Position numbers and translations under genes: made by a program
Shown here: piece by piece, positions 44,715 through 57,381 of the stretch
Position numbering within the stretch: the first letter of the stretch is position 1
Layout: each line of letters begins with the position of its first letter
The notes under the pieces: generated by a model
What the model saw: the letters and a program-made list of their open reading frames with translations, nothing else
The model's database searches: none
What the model was told of the DNA's origin: nothing
NCBI GenBank assembly: GCA_037126765.1
Contig: JBBCBC010000025.1
Location: 12,803,639 to 12,867,638, forward strand
DNA length: 64,000 nt
Reading direction: 5' to 3'
Origin: Stenogyne calaminthoides
Lineage: Eukaryota > Streptophyta > Magnoliopsida > Lamiales > Lamiaceae

Positions 44715-46547
44715 TGTTGGGGAATTAATTGCCCGGATCTATTCGGGATGAATATTTAAATACAAATTTAATTCTAACAATTATTACTAGCATGAATTAA
44801 TCATATATTAATTCAAATAATAATTCAACAACAAATCATGATATAAACAGTTCACGAAATCCCCACGACGGAATGAATTACTACGAAGTTTACGTGAACT
44901 TACCTCTTGGAATGACAATGGTCTCATCGATGAAAACACACCAAAAGACCTTCTCAAGTATTCCTAGTCCTCGCTTTCGACAATCCGGTGGAAGGAAGCT
45001 CATGAACAATTAACAAAAGGGAAAATAAAATTTGTTGCACCACCTTTGTGGATTTACTAATTTTTTCAAAGACATGGAATCAAGACTTGGGAATGAAACA
45101 TTCATCCTCTATTTATAGGTGTGAAGTAAATTTTTTTTTTGCATATGGAATAGAGGGAAAAAATATTTTATTGATCTCCAAGAAATCTTGAATATATCTC
45201 ATATATTCTTTTTCTCCATAATTAAAATATTCCATAAAAATCCCACTCTCTCTTGTTATGGTGTATTTTCGAAAAAGAGGATAAAGAAAACCAAGAATTG
45301 GATCTTCTTGAATTTATGAGATATACTTGTATTTCAAGAAATACATATCTTTCATAATATCTTTTCAAGAAAATCAAGAAAATTTTTATTTCCCTTCTTT
45401 TTCAAAATTTCGAAATTTTCAATATAATTAACCAAGTGGGAGATTTCTTGAATTTAATGAGATAATCTTGTATTCCAAGAATACATATCTTCATTCCATA
45501 ACAAAATTCAAAGAAAATCTTTCTCCCCTTTTATTCATATTTTTCGAAAAAAATGAGGAAAAATAAGCAACAAATTTATTTTATTTTTAAACACCTTTTT
45601 CAGTTATTAGACTTTATGTTGGGCTACTTGGGGGGCCTTTAGGAGAATTAAGATTGAACCTTCCAATGGATCTTGAATTATCAATATTGAGCCACAATAT
45701 TATTCAAGCCCATAAATATTAATTAATCTCACTACATAATTAATATTGCACTATCCATCTTAACCCATATTACAGTTAATATGACTCCCGATTATTATTT
45801 CCCGTGTTTAAGATTATCTAGCCCATTAATTAATTCAAGCCACTGAAATAGCTTTCCATTAATTAATATCTTTTATCCTTGGTAAAGGAACGGTATCCAT
45901 ACCGGAAACTAGTTCCACTTGCAAGATTTGGCATGATAAAACTTATGAACCTCCCAAGGGGGCAAATCGAACAAGCGTACTTGCACACGATTCTCCGTAT
46001 TAAATCTTAGCAATCGCATGTGACCAATAATATTGCCCAAGATATAGAGTATTGAATCTCATTGATTCTCTTCCCGTAATAAGTCAAAGCAATAGTTACT
46101 AACCACACGCAATCCTATTTAAGGGACGAAGATTAAGAAATAACGAACCACTGAGGTCTAATTCTTCCTAGTTCAGTTCTGAAGAATTTATCCTCCTGTA
46201 GGTCCTCTTCAGTGCATCAATCATGCACTAGTGTAATCTCTTGGTCAAGACAAATCAATCTGAGCCTTACACTTCAACCTTTCACGATGGATTGTTCATT
46301 TTCATCTAGGTTGTGAATGGTGTACTTTTAGTTACAAGGGACTGTTAATTTAATCTTCTGTGATCTGGTATCACTAAATTAACTACAATGTAACACGCAC
46401 TATTTATTGAACTGTTATGCAGTAAATATATGTAACATTCGATGATATTTAAAGCATCAGTGATAAACAATTTATTTCAATAAATAAGTCCGAAATTCAG
46501 TCTGATTATACAAAGTAAAAGCATACTTTCCAAAGATAATCCCAACA
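44715..46547 (-). repeat. outer copia 3' LTR (1833 bp)
   Basis: TG..CA ends with the 5-bp target duplication at 44710-44714. Closest to the LTR at 61092-62944 (shared start GAATTAATTGCCCGGATCTA on the plus strand). Next to it, 46548-46560 reads as a purine tract AAGTGGGAGAT on the element strand, the second-strand primer. Confidence 0.93.
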
Positions 46548-48055
46548 ATCTCCCACTTATACTCAAAGTCCGCTTTTAAGTATACTACAAAGATGTCTCA
46601 GGTAGACGTGACAACCAATGTCACCTACACAAACCTAATAATGTCTCCCACTTATACTCAAAGCAGATTGGCAAACGGTCTTGACACCCATTCCTTTCAC
46701 ATGTCTCTCGAATGTATTTCGAGGCGCACTTTGTGAATGGATCACCTAGGTTGTCTTTCGACACGATCTTTTGTCACCTCTATATCTCCCTCTTAACGAT
46801 TTCTCGAAAAGATGGTATTTTCTTTCAATGTGTTTGTCGGGCCTTGTGGGCTCTTGGTTCCCTTTGAATTTGCAATCGCTCCCAGATTGTCACAATAAAC
46901 AATGATTGGCCGGGCAAATCGGAACTACATCCAAGTCCACTAGGAAGTTCTTGAGTCAAAACCGCTTTTCACGCCGCCGCAAGCGCCTACATATTCGGCT
47001 TCCATGGTAGAATCTGCGATGCATTTCGCTTAACGCTTATCCACGCCATGGCTCCTCCCCCATGCAAAACACACTACCGAGGTAGATTTTTCCGAATCTA
47101 AGTCCGATTGAAATCCGAAGTCGGTGTAGCCGATGGGGATTAGACTATCTCGATCGATAAACCAACATTCTATCTCGAGTTCTTTTCGTGATACTTCGTA
47201 ATGTTTTTAATCGTCGCCCAATGTTCCTTCCCAGGGTTACTTTGATATCTTGCCACCATGCCAACCAAGCAAAAGCGATATTCCGTCTCGCATACAAAGA
47301 TTGCATACATAAGGCTTCCGACAAACCGAAGCATAAGGAATGCCTTTCATGTCATCTATCTCCTTTTGTGTCTTAGGGCACATTTTTCGATAGATGGATT
47401 CCATGCCCGAAAGGTACGGCCTTTCTTGAATCCGCATGTTGAATCGTTTCAAGACAAAGGTCTATGTATGAAGCTTGCGATAAGTCTATCATCCTTTTCT
47501 TGAGATCTCGAGTGATCTTGACCCCAAGGATGTGTCCGGCTTCCCCTAAGTCCTTCATATCAAACTGTTTTGAAAGTCATGCCCTTACGTCTGATAACAC
47601 CTTTACATCGTTCCCGATGAGTAGAATGTCGTCTACATATAGTACTAAGAATACCAATGCAGTTTCGACACGCTTTTTATACACATAACTTTCGAACTCG
47701 TTTTGATCAAACCCGTAAGACTTTATAACATGATCAAAACATTGGTTTCAAGCTCTGGATGCCTGTTTGAGTCCGTAAATGGACTTCATGAGCTTACAAA
47801 CTAGGTGTTCTTGCCCTTTTCAATGAAGTCTTGGGGTTGTTGCATATAGATTTCTTCATCAAGACTTCCGTTAAGGAAAGCTGTCTTGACATCCATTGGC
47901 CAGATTTCAAAATCAAGATGCGCAGCTATCGACAAGAGAATCCAGATGGACTTGAGCATTGCTACAGGTGAAAAGGTTTCCTCATAGTCGATCCCTTCTT
48001 TCTGAGTATAACCTTTTCGCCAAAAGTCTTGCCTTGAAGGTTTTCACCTTCCCGT
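46548..48055 (-). pseudogene. outer copia pol, RT (C-terminal part) and RNase H, degraded
   Basis: The segment starts GKVKTFKAR at the junction with the inner element. RT catalytic YVDD lies at 47628-47639 in LYVDDILLIGNDVK, followed by MKDLGEAGHILGVKITRDLK (47505-47558), SIGSLMYA-like remnants and a decayed RNase H region 46560-47200. Multiple frame breaks. It continues the RT begun at 57382-57500, KPIGCKWVYKRKRG. Confidence 0.85.
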
Positions 48056-50017
48056 TGTTGGGGAATGAGTTGCACAGATCTATTCAGGTGAATATTTAAA
48101 TACAAATTTAATTAATTAATTATTACTAGCATGAATTAATCCTATACTAATTAAAATAATAATTGCAACAACATATCATGCATATAAAAAGCCACGTAAA
48201 ACCTACGACGCGAATCTACGGGTTTACGTGAACGTATCTCTCGGGATGAAAGTGACTTTGGTCTGGACGGACTAACTAAAAAGGACTTCCCAAGTATTCC
48301 CTTAGCCCTTGCTCGACAATCCATTGGAAGGATACTCGCGAACAATTAACAAAAGGAAAAAATAAACTTTGGTGCACCACTTATGTGGATTTTTAATATT
48401 TCCAAAGACATGGAATTGTACACGACTATTAATTGTCGTTTTTCAAAAAAATACAATGGTCGACGTTAGTAAAAATATCAAATATTTTATCGACGCCGAT
48501 ATTTTTCCTAAAAAAACCAATTTTCGTGTGTTAATGGGAAAGAAACATTCATCCCAGATTTATAGAGGAGAGGGGACTAAAATTACATGTGAAATAAGGA
48601 GGAAAAAATCTTTTCTTGATCTCCAAGAAATCTTGAATATATCTCATATATTCTTTTCTCCATAATTAAAATATTCCACAAAATCCCACTCTCTTATTTG
48701 TTATGGAATATTTCGAAATATTAGGGATCAAGATTCCAAGATTTAAATCTTCTTGAATTTATGAGATATTCTTGTACTTCAAGAAATACATATCTTCCAT
48801 AATATCTTTTCAAGAAAATCAAGAAAATCTTTCTTGCCCACTATATTTCAAAATTTTCGAAATCTCTATTATGAATAACCAAGTGGGAGATTTCTTGAAT
48901 TTAATGAGATAATCTTGTATTCCAAGAATACATATCTTCATTCCATATCAAAATTCAAAGAAAATCTTTCTCCCCTTTTATCCATAATTTTCGAAATAAT
49001 AGAAAAAATTAAGCAACAATATTTATTTTATTTTAATCACCTTTTCAGTTAATGGACTATTTGCTGGGCTACTCAGGGGGCCTTTAGGAGAATTAAGATT
49101 GGACCTTCTAATGGATCTTGAATATCTAATATTGAGCCACAATATAATTCAAGCCCATAAATATTAATTAATTCCACTACATAATTAATATCAAGACTAT
49201 CCATCTTAACCCATATTACAAATCAATATGGCTCCTTGCCTTTATTTCCCCGTGTTTAAGATTATCTAGCCCATTAATTAATTCAAGCCACCCAAAATAG
49301 CTTTTTTCCGTTAATTAATATCTTTTGTCCTTGGTCGAGAACGGTTCAACATTATTATCCATCCCAGGAAACTAATTTCACTTGCAAGATTTGGTATGAT
49401 AAAACTTATGAACCTCCCAAGGGGGCAAATCAAGCAAGCGTACTTGCACACGATTCTTCGTATTAAATCTTAGCAATCACATGTGACCAATAATATTGCC
49501 CAAGATAAAAAGTATTGAATCTCTCTCTGATTCGCTACCCCTGATAAGTCAAAGCAATAGTTACCAATCCCACGTGATCCTATTTAAGGGACGAAGGTTA
49601 AGAAATAACGAACCACCGAGGTCTAATTCTTCCTTGTTCGGGCCTCAAGAATTTATCCTCCTCAGGGTCCTATTCAAATAAGATCGATCATGCACTAGTG
49701 TAATCTTTTGGTCAAGACAAACCAATCTGAGCCTTACACTTCAACCTTTCGCGATGGTTGTTCATTTCCATCTAGGTCGTGAATGGTGTACTTTTTAGTT
49801 ACAAGGGATCGTTAATTTAATCTTCGTGATCCGTATCACTAAATTAACTCTGATGTAACACGCATTTAATTATTGAACAGGTTATGCAAAGAAATATATA
49901 TAACATTCAATCATATTTAAAGCATCGGTGATAAACAATTTATTTCAATAAATAAGTCCGAAATTAGGTTTCGATTATACAAAGTAAAAAGCATACTTTT
50001 CAAAGATAATCCCAACA
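48056..50017 (-). repeat. inner copia 3' LTR (1962 bp)
   Basis: Matches 55434-57381 best. It contains segments absent or short in the outer LTRs, such as ATACAATGGTCGACGTTAGT near 48449-48468. TG..CA ends. Confidence 0.93.
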
Positions 50018-51560
50018 ATCTCCCACTTATACTCAAAGTCGCTTTTAAGTATACTACAACACGCCTCGAGTAGTCCGTGACATCTAATGTCACCTACACG
50101 TAACCTAATAATTTCTCCCACTTATACTCAAAGCAGATTGGCAAATCTGCCTTGACACCCATTCCACTCACATGTCTCTAATGTATTCAGAGGCAGACAC
50201 TTTGTGAATGGATCTCGCCAGTCGCCTTAGACGCTATCTTTGCCACATCTATATCTCCTCTCTTAACGATTTCTCGATAACATGTCTTTCCTTTAATGTG
50301 TTTGTTTGACTCGTGGACTCTTGGTTCTCTTTAATTTGCAAACGCCCCTAGCAGATATTGCTAGTCAAATTCGTAACACCATCCAAGTCCACTAAGAAGA
50401 TCTAGAGTCCAATCGGTTCTTTTCATCGCTTTCACAAGTAGCTACTTACGAGTCCCATGGTTGAGTCGTTGATGCATTTCGCTTCACACTCGGCCCATTT
50501 GATGGTTACACTTCCCAAATGGAAACACACTAATCGAGGCGGATAATTTTCGAATCTATATCCGATTGGAAACCGAGTCCGCGGTGTGGCGGATGGGGAT
50601 TGGAGTATCGATCGATAAATTAACATTCTATCCCGAGTTCTTTTCAGATACTTGGTAATGTTTTAAACGTAGTCCAATTCGCTTTTCGGGTTACTCGATA
50701 TTTGCTACCATGCCTACGCACAAAGCATATATCCTGGCCTCGCATACAAAGATTGCATACATAAGGTTTCTACAACCAAGCACAAGGAATGCCTTTCATA
50801 TCACCTATCTCCTTCAAGCGCCTTAGGGGACATTTTTTGGATAGATGGATTCCAAGTCCGAAAGGTACGAATCCTTTCTTGGAATCTTGCATGTTGAATC
50901 GTTTTAAAACCAGTGTCAATGTATGAATACTTGCGATAACCCGATCATCATTTTCTTGCGATCTCGAGTAATCTTGATCCCAAGGATGTGTCCGGCTTTC
51001 CCTAAGTCTTTCATATCAAACTGTTTTGAAATGCCATGCCCTTACGTCTGACCACACCTTCACATCGTTCCCGATGATCACAATGTCATCTACGTATAGT
51101 ACTAAGAATACCAATGCAGTTCCGACACGTTTTTTATACACACAACTTTTAAACTTGTTTTGATCAAACCCATAAGACTTTATAACATGATCAAAACATT
51201 GGTTCCAAGCTCTAGATGTCTGTTTGAGTCCGTAAATGGACCTCTTGAGCTTTCAAACTAGGTGTTCTTGGCCTGTTTCAATGAAACCTTGGTGTTGTTT
51301 GCACATAGATCTCTTTATCAAGACTTCCGTTAAGAAAAGCTGTCTTGACATCTATTTGCCAGATTTCAACGTCGAAATGCGCAGCAATCGATAAGAGAAT
51401 ACGGATGGACTTAAGCATGGTTACGGACGAAAAAATTTCCTCATAATCGATCTCTTTCTTTCTGAGTATAACCTTTCGCCATTAGTCTTGCTTTAAAAGG
51501 TTTCAACCTTCCCGTCCGATCCTCTTTTCCTCTTATATACCCACTTGCATCTAATGGGTT
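50018..51560 (-). pseudogene. inner copia RT/RNase H remnant
   Basis: Parallel to 46548-48055 plus 57382-57480. YVDD survives at 51085-51096 (LYVDDIVIIGND). The segment continues upstream without interruption into the RT N-terminal part (plus-strand CCCACTTGCATCTAATGGG), which shows the uninterrupted form of the sequence where the outer copy is split. No long frame. Confidence 0.8.
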
Positions 51561-53330
51561 TGACCCCATTAAGTGGTTCGACTAGCTCCCACACTCTATT
51601 ATGAAACATAGAACCCACTTCGGCTTTCATTGCTGTTTGCCAAGAAGTTGCATCCTTATCTTGGAGTTCCTCGTCATATGTCCATGGGTCTGATTCCGGG
51701 AATCAAGTCCGAGGACTCTCCTATTCCCATGAATCTCTCGGGCTGTCTAACAACCCTCCCACTATGACGAGGCTCGGCCAGAAAGCGATCGTTTGGTATA
51801 TCATCTAAGACAGCTTGTCACCGAGGTTTGCCCTCTAAGCTCATTTAAGGTAATCTCACTTCTGGGTTTTCTTTGGTTCGTATAGTTTTCTTCCAAAATC
51901 TAAAGTGGGTGCGGATGTCCACCTTTTGATCTTCGGAACCATAGAACATTCACCCTTTTGTTTCCGGGGTATCCTACAAAAAACAAATTTTTTAATTCTC
52001 GATTGAGGATCCAATTTTATCGGTTTCCTTGTCCAACACGAGGCGGACACCCCAAATTTCTCATGTGTCTCATACTCATACTAGACTTCAAGGCCCTGGG
52101 TCCACAATTCTTTGGGGTTCGGGAACCGATTTGGATAGCACCAAGTTCGTAATGTAAGTCATTTGTTTTCCAAGGCATGACCCCGTAATCGACTCGGGAA
52201 GATCCGTATAACTCATCATTGATCTAACCATTTCCAAAAGAATTATGTTGCTTCGCCTCGCAAAACCCCATTTTGTTGAGGGGTTCCGGCAATGAGTGGG
52301 ATACAATCCCTTCATCGATAAGTAGTACAAAAACTCATCGCCGAGGTATTCGCCCACGATCGATCGTAGAGACTTGATACGCTTTTTCCATATGATTCTC
52401 TCGCTTGAGCCTTAAATTCTTTAGAATTTCTCAAAGGTCTCGGATTCATGCTTCATAGGAAAATGTACCTTGAGTAATCATCAATAAAATTACTCATAAC
52501 CTCCTCTTGCTTTGGTTGACATTTGACTACATACATCTATGTGAACGATCTCTAACACTTTTTTAGCCCCATTCCCTTGGCTCAAATGCCATCTTGGTCA
52601 TATTACCCTCCAAATATGATTCGCAGGTTCGAATCGATTCAACTTGGAGACGCTCCAAGTTGAACCATCTTTCACCAACCTTTGGATCCTCTTTCGATTT
52701 ATATGACCTAATCTTAGATGCCAAAGAAGTGTCTCTGTTCACGTCGATGAACATTTTTTTTTTCTAAAAAGCAATTGATGTGTTATAGGATACATTTCAT
52801 GAGTGGTGTGCACATTAATTGTATAGAGATTTTCCATCAATGTCCCGTATCAGAGATATACACTCATCATTTCAAAAATGATGTCATTCTTATTAGAAGA
52901 AACTTAGTGTCCTTTAATCGAATTTTAGAAACCGAAAGTGAATTCTTTCTAAAACCGGGAACACAAAGATAATCTCAAAAAACTTTATCTTCAAAAGATA
53001 GGTGCACTTCTCCCATCGCTTTTAATCGCTACTCATGTAGCATTGCAATGTCTCGCCATTTGTGTAGTATTGCAATAATCGTTATTACCGTAGTAGCATT
53101 GCAATATCCGCCACTTACGTAGCATTGCAATGTCTTCTACTTTAAATAACGTTGCAAGTGTGATGAGGATCTCACTCCCACTACGTTGCGGATCATTTAG
53201 AACCCGTGAAGCCAACATGATTAGTGGATCTCGTATCAACCACCCACGAAAGTGAGAAGTATACGCCGCTAAACAAGTTTCAACAACTAGTGTGTGAGAA
53301 TTACCTTTCTTTCCGTCCCCTTATGGGGTT
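51561..53330 (-). pseudogene. inner copia integrase and protease remnant
   Basis: Scattered matches to the outer pol: LLEM.RSMMSYTDLPES near 52200, YLGDEFLYYLS near 52320, ESIRTCESYLEGNMTKMAFE near 52600, and protease-adjacent GSEILITLATL near 53170. Larger internal deletions than in the outer element, plus a local minisatellite at 53037-53153. Confidence 0.75.
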
Positions 53331-53955
53331 GGAACAGCAAAACCTCCATTGTCCTCTCTCACCGCAGCCTTAAGCACTTCCTCTTTCGATTTTCCTCGAC
53401 TCAACAAGCATTCCTCATCTTACCATCAGACTTGGCAACAGTTGAGTTTTGTTGCTTATGGCCTTTGGTCCTCTTCTTTATCTTGCCTACCCTTGGCCTA
53501 GAAGATGAAGACGGACCACTTGCCGCCAAAGCTTGAGTTTGGTGCCTTATCATCATTTCGCCGAGTCCAAAAGTTTGCAACAAATTAGCTAATGAGGCCA
53601 AAATGCTCAAAAACCTTTCTAGCAGAGAATGAAGTACCAAATTCATCCGAGTCTCTAGATCATAACTGCGACTCGTAATCTCAAGTTTGTTCAGATGGGC
53701 CATCTATTTTGAGGACGTAATCCCTCACGGGTTTTTTCCTCCACCATTTTTAGTGACGACACATCTCTCATGAGGTGATCCGACGAGTCCCGCATGTTTT
53801 GACTCGTCGGTTGGCTCATCCGATTTTTGTGTGTCAAAATCCACTTGTGCTTTTTTGTGCGATTAGACAATTATAATTTTCCAATCAATATAGTTTCCAT
53901 ACATATTGTATTGACTTTTAAGTATAATAACAATGGATTTAAAAGGTAACGACAT
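53331..53955 (-). pseudogene. inner copia gag remnant
   Basis: The start codon at 53953-53955 corresponds to the outer gag start at 59897, but most of the gag body is deleted. The open frame 53401-53703 covers the gag C-terminal region and a basic linker before a damaged zinc knuckle. Confidence 0.65.
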
Positions 53956-55433
53956 CTTTGAATCGAAATAAATAACTATATGCATAAGCACAAGTATATC
54001 ACAAGGTTTGATCACACGCATCATATTAAAATCTCAAAAAATATGAACATGCATCGCCCAACATTCAAAAAACAGTTTAAATAAGCCACGGGGTGGGTCA
54101 TTATTTAAACACATTCAAGCGTGTTACAAACAAGAACAAAGCATAAACCTTTAATATCCAGATTAATAGTTGGTCCCACTTGACCAATATAAAATCGACA
54201 GGACTTTGGGAAGTATATGCATATCAATTTTATACCTAAGTAATAACCATGATTAAATACGAGGATTACTATTTCGCTTTGATCGAGCCTCGTGGGAGGG
54301 TCATCGCCGCCACTAGTAATAACCAACAATCATCCTTTCGAATTCATTCATGTGAAACCTATCTTTTGACCATCCAGGTAGGGGAATTTCTCCAAAAGAA
54401 TTCACAAATAAATAAATCATGGAGGTCAAAATTAATTCAATTTTATTATCCGTAATAAAATTGTCAATTAATTATTTAAAACATACTTAGTAATTTTGAA
54501 GTTGAGATTTTTCAATTTGGCAACCCTCATGCAAACACATTTAAACAAATTAAATAAAGCATAAGATAGCACAAATAAATCAAGCATAACGTAAAAATAA
54601 ACATATTGGGCACAAATTATCCAATTGTCATGGTTTGATTTTTTTTCGCTTGATCTTGAAGAAAACACGCCTCAATTTCTCCCACTCGCTCGTCTCGAAA
54701 AAAAAATACTTCGCCTCGAACCGCCACGCCAAGTTAGCCTAACAGCCAGGATGCACGCCAAGATCCGGCCGGCCATGGCGCGGGATAACCTTAGTACCTA
54801 AGACCGCCTGGCAGTAACGCCGGCTGGCTTTCGCAAGACGCTTTCGGTAGGAATCGGCAGAGTCGGGTATCCCAAGCGGCGACGATCCGCGGATCCACAC
54901 AAGATCCATTCTTGGCCTCCGCCCGCTCGTCCGCCGTCCTCGCGCCAGCGGCTCACGCGTCGCGTCAGCGCTACCGTCCCGTCGTCACGAAAGGGCAGCA
55001 TCGCCAGGCGATCGGCCCTCATCTCATGGCGTGCTCGGCCGCTCGGCGGCCCTGCGCCCTGCGTGTGCGTGCCAATACGCCGCAAGGTTCGGTTAGATTT
55101 CGTCCTTTAATTCTTCGTTTCTTCGTTCCCGATCCGGTTACAATTTATTTACAAAAATAAATAAACCTAGATCTAGACTAGTCTATTACATTGATCAAAT
55201 CAAACAAATCCTAGTCTACTCGTGGATTTTCTCACGAGGCAAAACAAATCCGAACGAATCGAATTAAAAAACCACAGTTTATATGCATGCAAAATAAAAC
55301 ATTAAAATCCATGACAATTGGACACCTGCAAAACAGATCTAACAGTTCTACTATCCAATTTCAAATTTAATGTCTACGAATTAAATTACAATTTAAAAAA
55401 TTCAGAGCCCAAAACAGTGGCTCTGATACCAGT
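53956..55433 (-). other. inner copia leader with GC-rich block and primer site
   Basis: Untranslated leader matching 59898-61091 at both ends. The primer-binding site TGGTATCAGAGCC (gene strand, about 55420-55431) is complementary to the 3' end of initiator tRNA-Met, two bases inside the LTR. 54711-55095 is a GC-rich block with no counterpart of that length in the outer leader. Confidence 0.8.
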
Positions 55434-57381
55434 TGTTGGGGAATGAGTTGCACAAATCTATTCGGGGTGAATATTTAAATACAAATTTAATTCATTAATT
55501 ATTACTAGCATGAATTAATCATATATTAATTCAAATAATAATTGCAACAACATATCATGCATATAAAAAGCCACGTAAAACCTACGCATGGGAATCTACG
55601 GGTTTACGTGAACGTACCTCTCGGATTGCAGTGACTTTGGTCGGACGGACTAACCAAAAGGACTTCCCAAGTATTCCCTTAGCTCTTGCTCGATAATCCG
55701 GTGGAAGGATACTCGCGAACAATTAACAAAAGGAAAAAAATAAACTTTGGTGCACCACTTATGTGGATTTTCTAATATTTCCAGCACATGAAATTGTACA
55801 CGACTCACAATTGTAGTTTTTAAAAAAAAACACAATCTGTCGACGTTACAAAATATCAAATATTTTATCGACGCTGATATTTTTCCGAAAAACCAATTTT
55901 CGTGTGTTACTGGGAATGAAACATTCATCCCCTATTTATAGAGGAGAGGGGGAAGAAAATTACATGTGAAATAAGGAGGAAAAAATCTTTTCTTGATCTC
56001 CAAGAAATCTTGAATATATCTCATATATTCTTTTCTCCATAATTAAAATATTCCACAAAATCTCACTCTCTTATTTGTTATGGAATATTTCGAAATATTA
56101 GGGATCAAGATTCCAAGATTTAGATCTTCTTGAATTTATGAGATATTCTTGTACTTCAAGAAATACATATCTTCCATAATATCTTTTCAAGAAAATCAAG
56201 AAAATCTTTCTTGCCCACTATATTTCAAAATTTTCGAAATCTCTATTATGAATAACCAAGTGGGAGATTTCTTGAATTTAATGAGATGATCTTGTATTCC
56301 AAGAATACATATCTTCATTCCATAACAAAATTCAAAGAAAATCTTTCTCCCCTCTTATCCATAATTTTCGAAATAATAGGAAAAATTAAGCAACAATATT
56401 TATTTTATTTTAATCACCTTTTTCGGTTAATGGACTATTTGTTGGCTACTCAGGGGCCTTTAGGAGAATTAAGATTGGACCTTCTAATGGATCTTGAATA
56501 TCTAATATTGAGCCACAATATAATTCAAGCCCATAAATATTAATTAATCCCACTACATAATTAATATCAGACTATCCATCTTAACCCATATTATAATCAA
56601 TATGGCTCTTGCCTTTATTTCCCGTGTTTAAGATTATCTAGCCCATTAATTAATTCAAGCCACTGAATAGCTTTCCGTTAATTAATATCTTTTGTCCTTG
56701 GTCGAGGAACGGTTCAACATTATTATACATACCGGAAACTATTTCCACTTGCAAGATTTAGTATGATAAAACTTATGAACCTCCCAAGGGGGCAAATCAA
56801 GCAAGCGTGCTTGCACACGATTCTTCAGATTAAATCTTAGCAATCACATGTGACCAATAATATTGCCCAAGATAAAAAGTATTGAATCTCTCCGATTCGC
56901 TACCCATGATAAGTCAAAGCAATAGTTACCAATCCCACGTGATCCTATTTAAGGGACGAAGGTTAAGAAATAACGAACCATCGAGGTCTAATTCTTCCCT
57001 CGATTCGGCTCAAGAATTTATCCTCATGTAGGTCCTATTCAACAAGATCGGTCATGCACTAGTGTAATCTTTTTGGTCAAGACAAACCAATCTCGAGCCT
57101 TACACTTCAACCTTTCGCGATGGTTGTTCATTTCCATCTAGGTCGTGAATGGCGACTTTTTAGTTACAAGGACCTGTTAATTTAATCTTTCGTGATCGGT
57201 ATCACTAAATTAACTACAATGTAACACGCATTTAATTATTGAACAGTTATGCAGTAAATATATATAACATTCAATCATATTTAAAGCATCAGTGATAAAC
57301 AATTTATTTCAGTAAATAAGTCTAGAAATTCAGTTTCGATTATACAAAGTAAAAAGCATACTTTTCAGTATAATCCCAACA
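55434..57381 (-). repeat. inner copia 5' LTR (1948 bp)
   Basis: TG..CA ends; partner of 48056-50017. Flanked on the left by the primer site and on the right by resumed outer RT sequence. Confidence 0.93.

Larger units (their letters stand above)
48056..57381 (-). mobile_element. inner Ty1/copia element inserted in the outer element's RT
   Basis: LTRs 48056-50017 and 55434-57381, primer site 55420-55431 and internal region 50018-55433, in the same orientation and of the same family as the outer element. Outer RT sequence resumes immediately on each side. The target duplication is imperfect (CCCGT left, CCAAT right). Its coding region is more decayed than the outer one, although it must have arrived later. 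Confidence 0.92.

Noticed and set aside
53037..53153. Spaced repeats resembling a CRISPR array
   Set aside because: Units are contiguous, diverged, lie inside a plant retrotransposon, and the window is eukaryotic.
54798..55085. 95-codon ORF in the GC-rich block
   Set aside because: No recognisable motif; any frame in GC-rich DNA tends to be open. Reported only as unusual composition.
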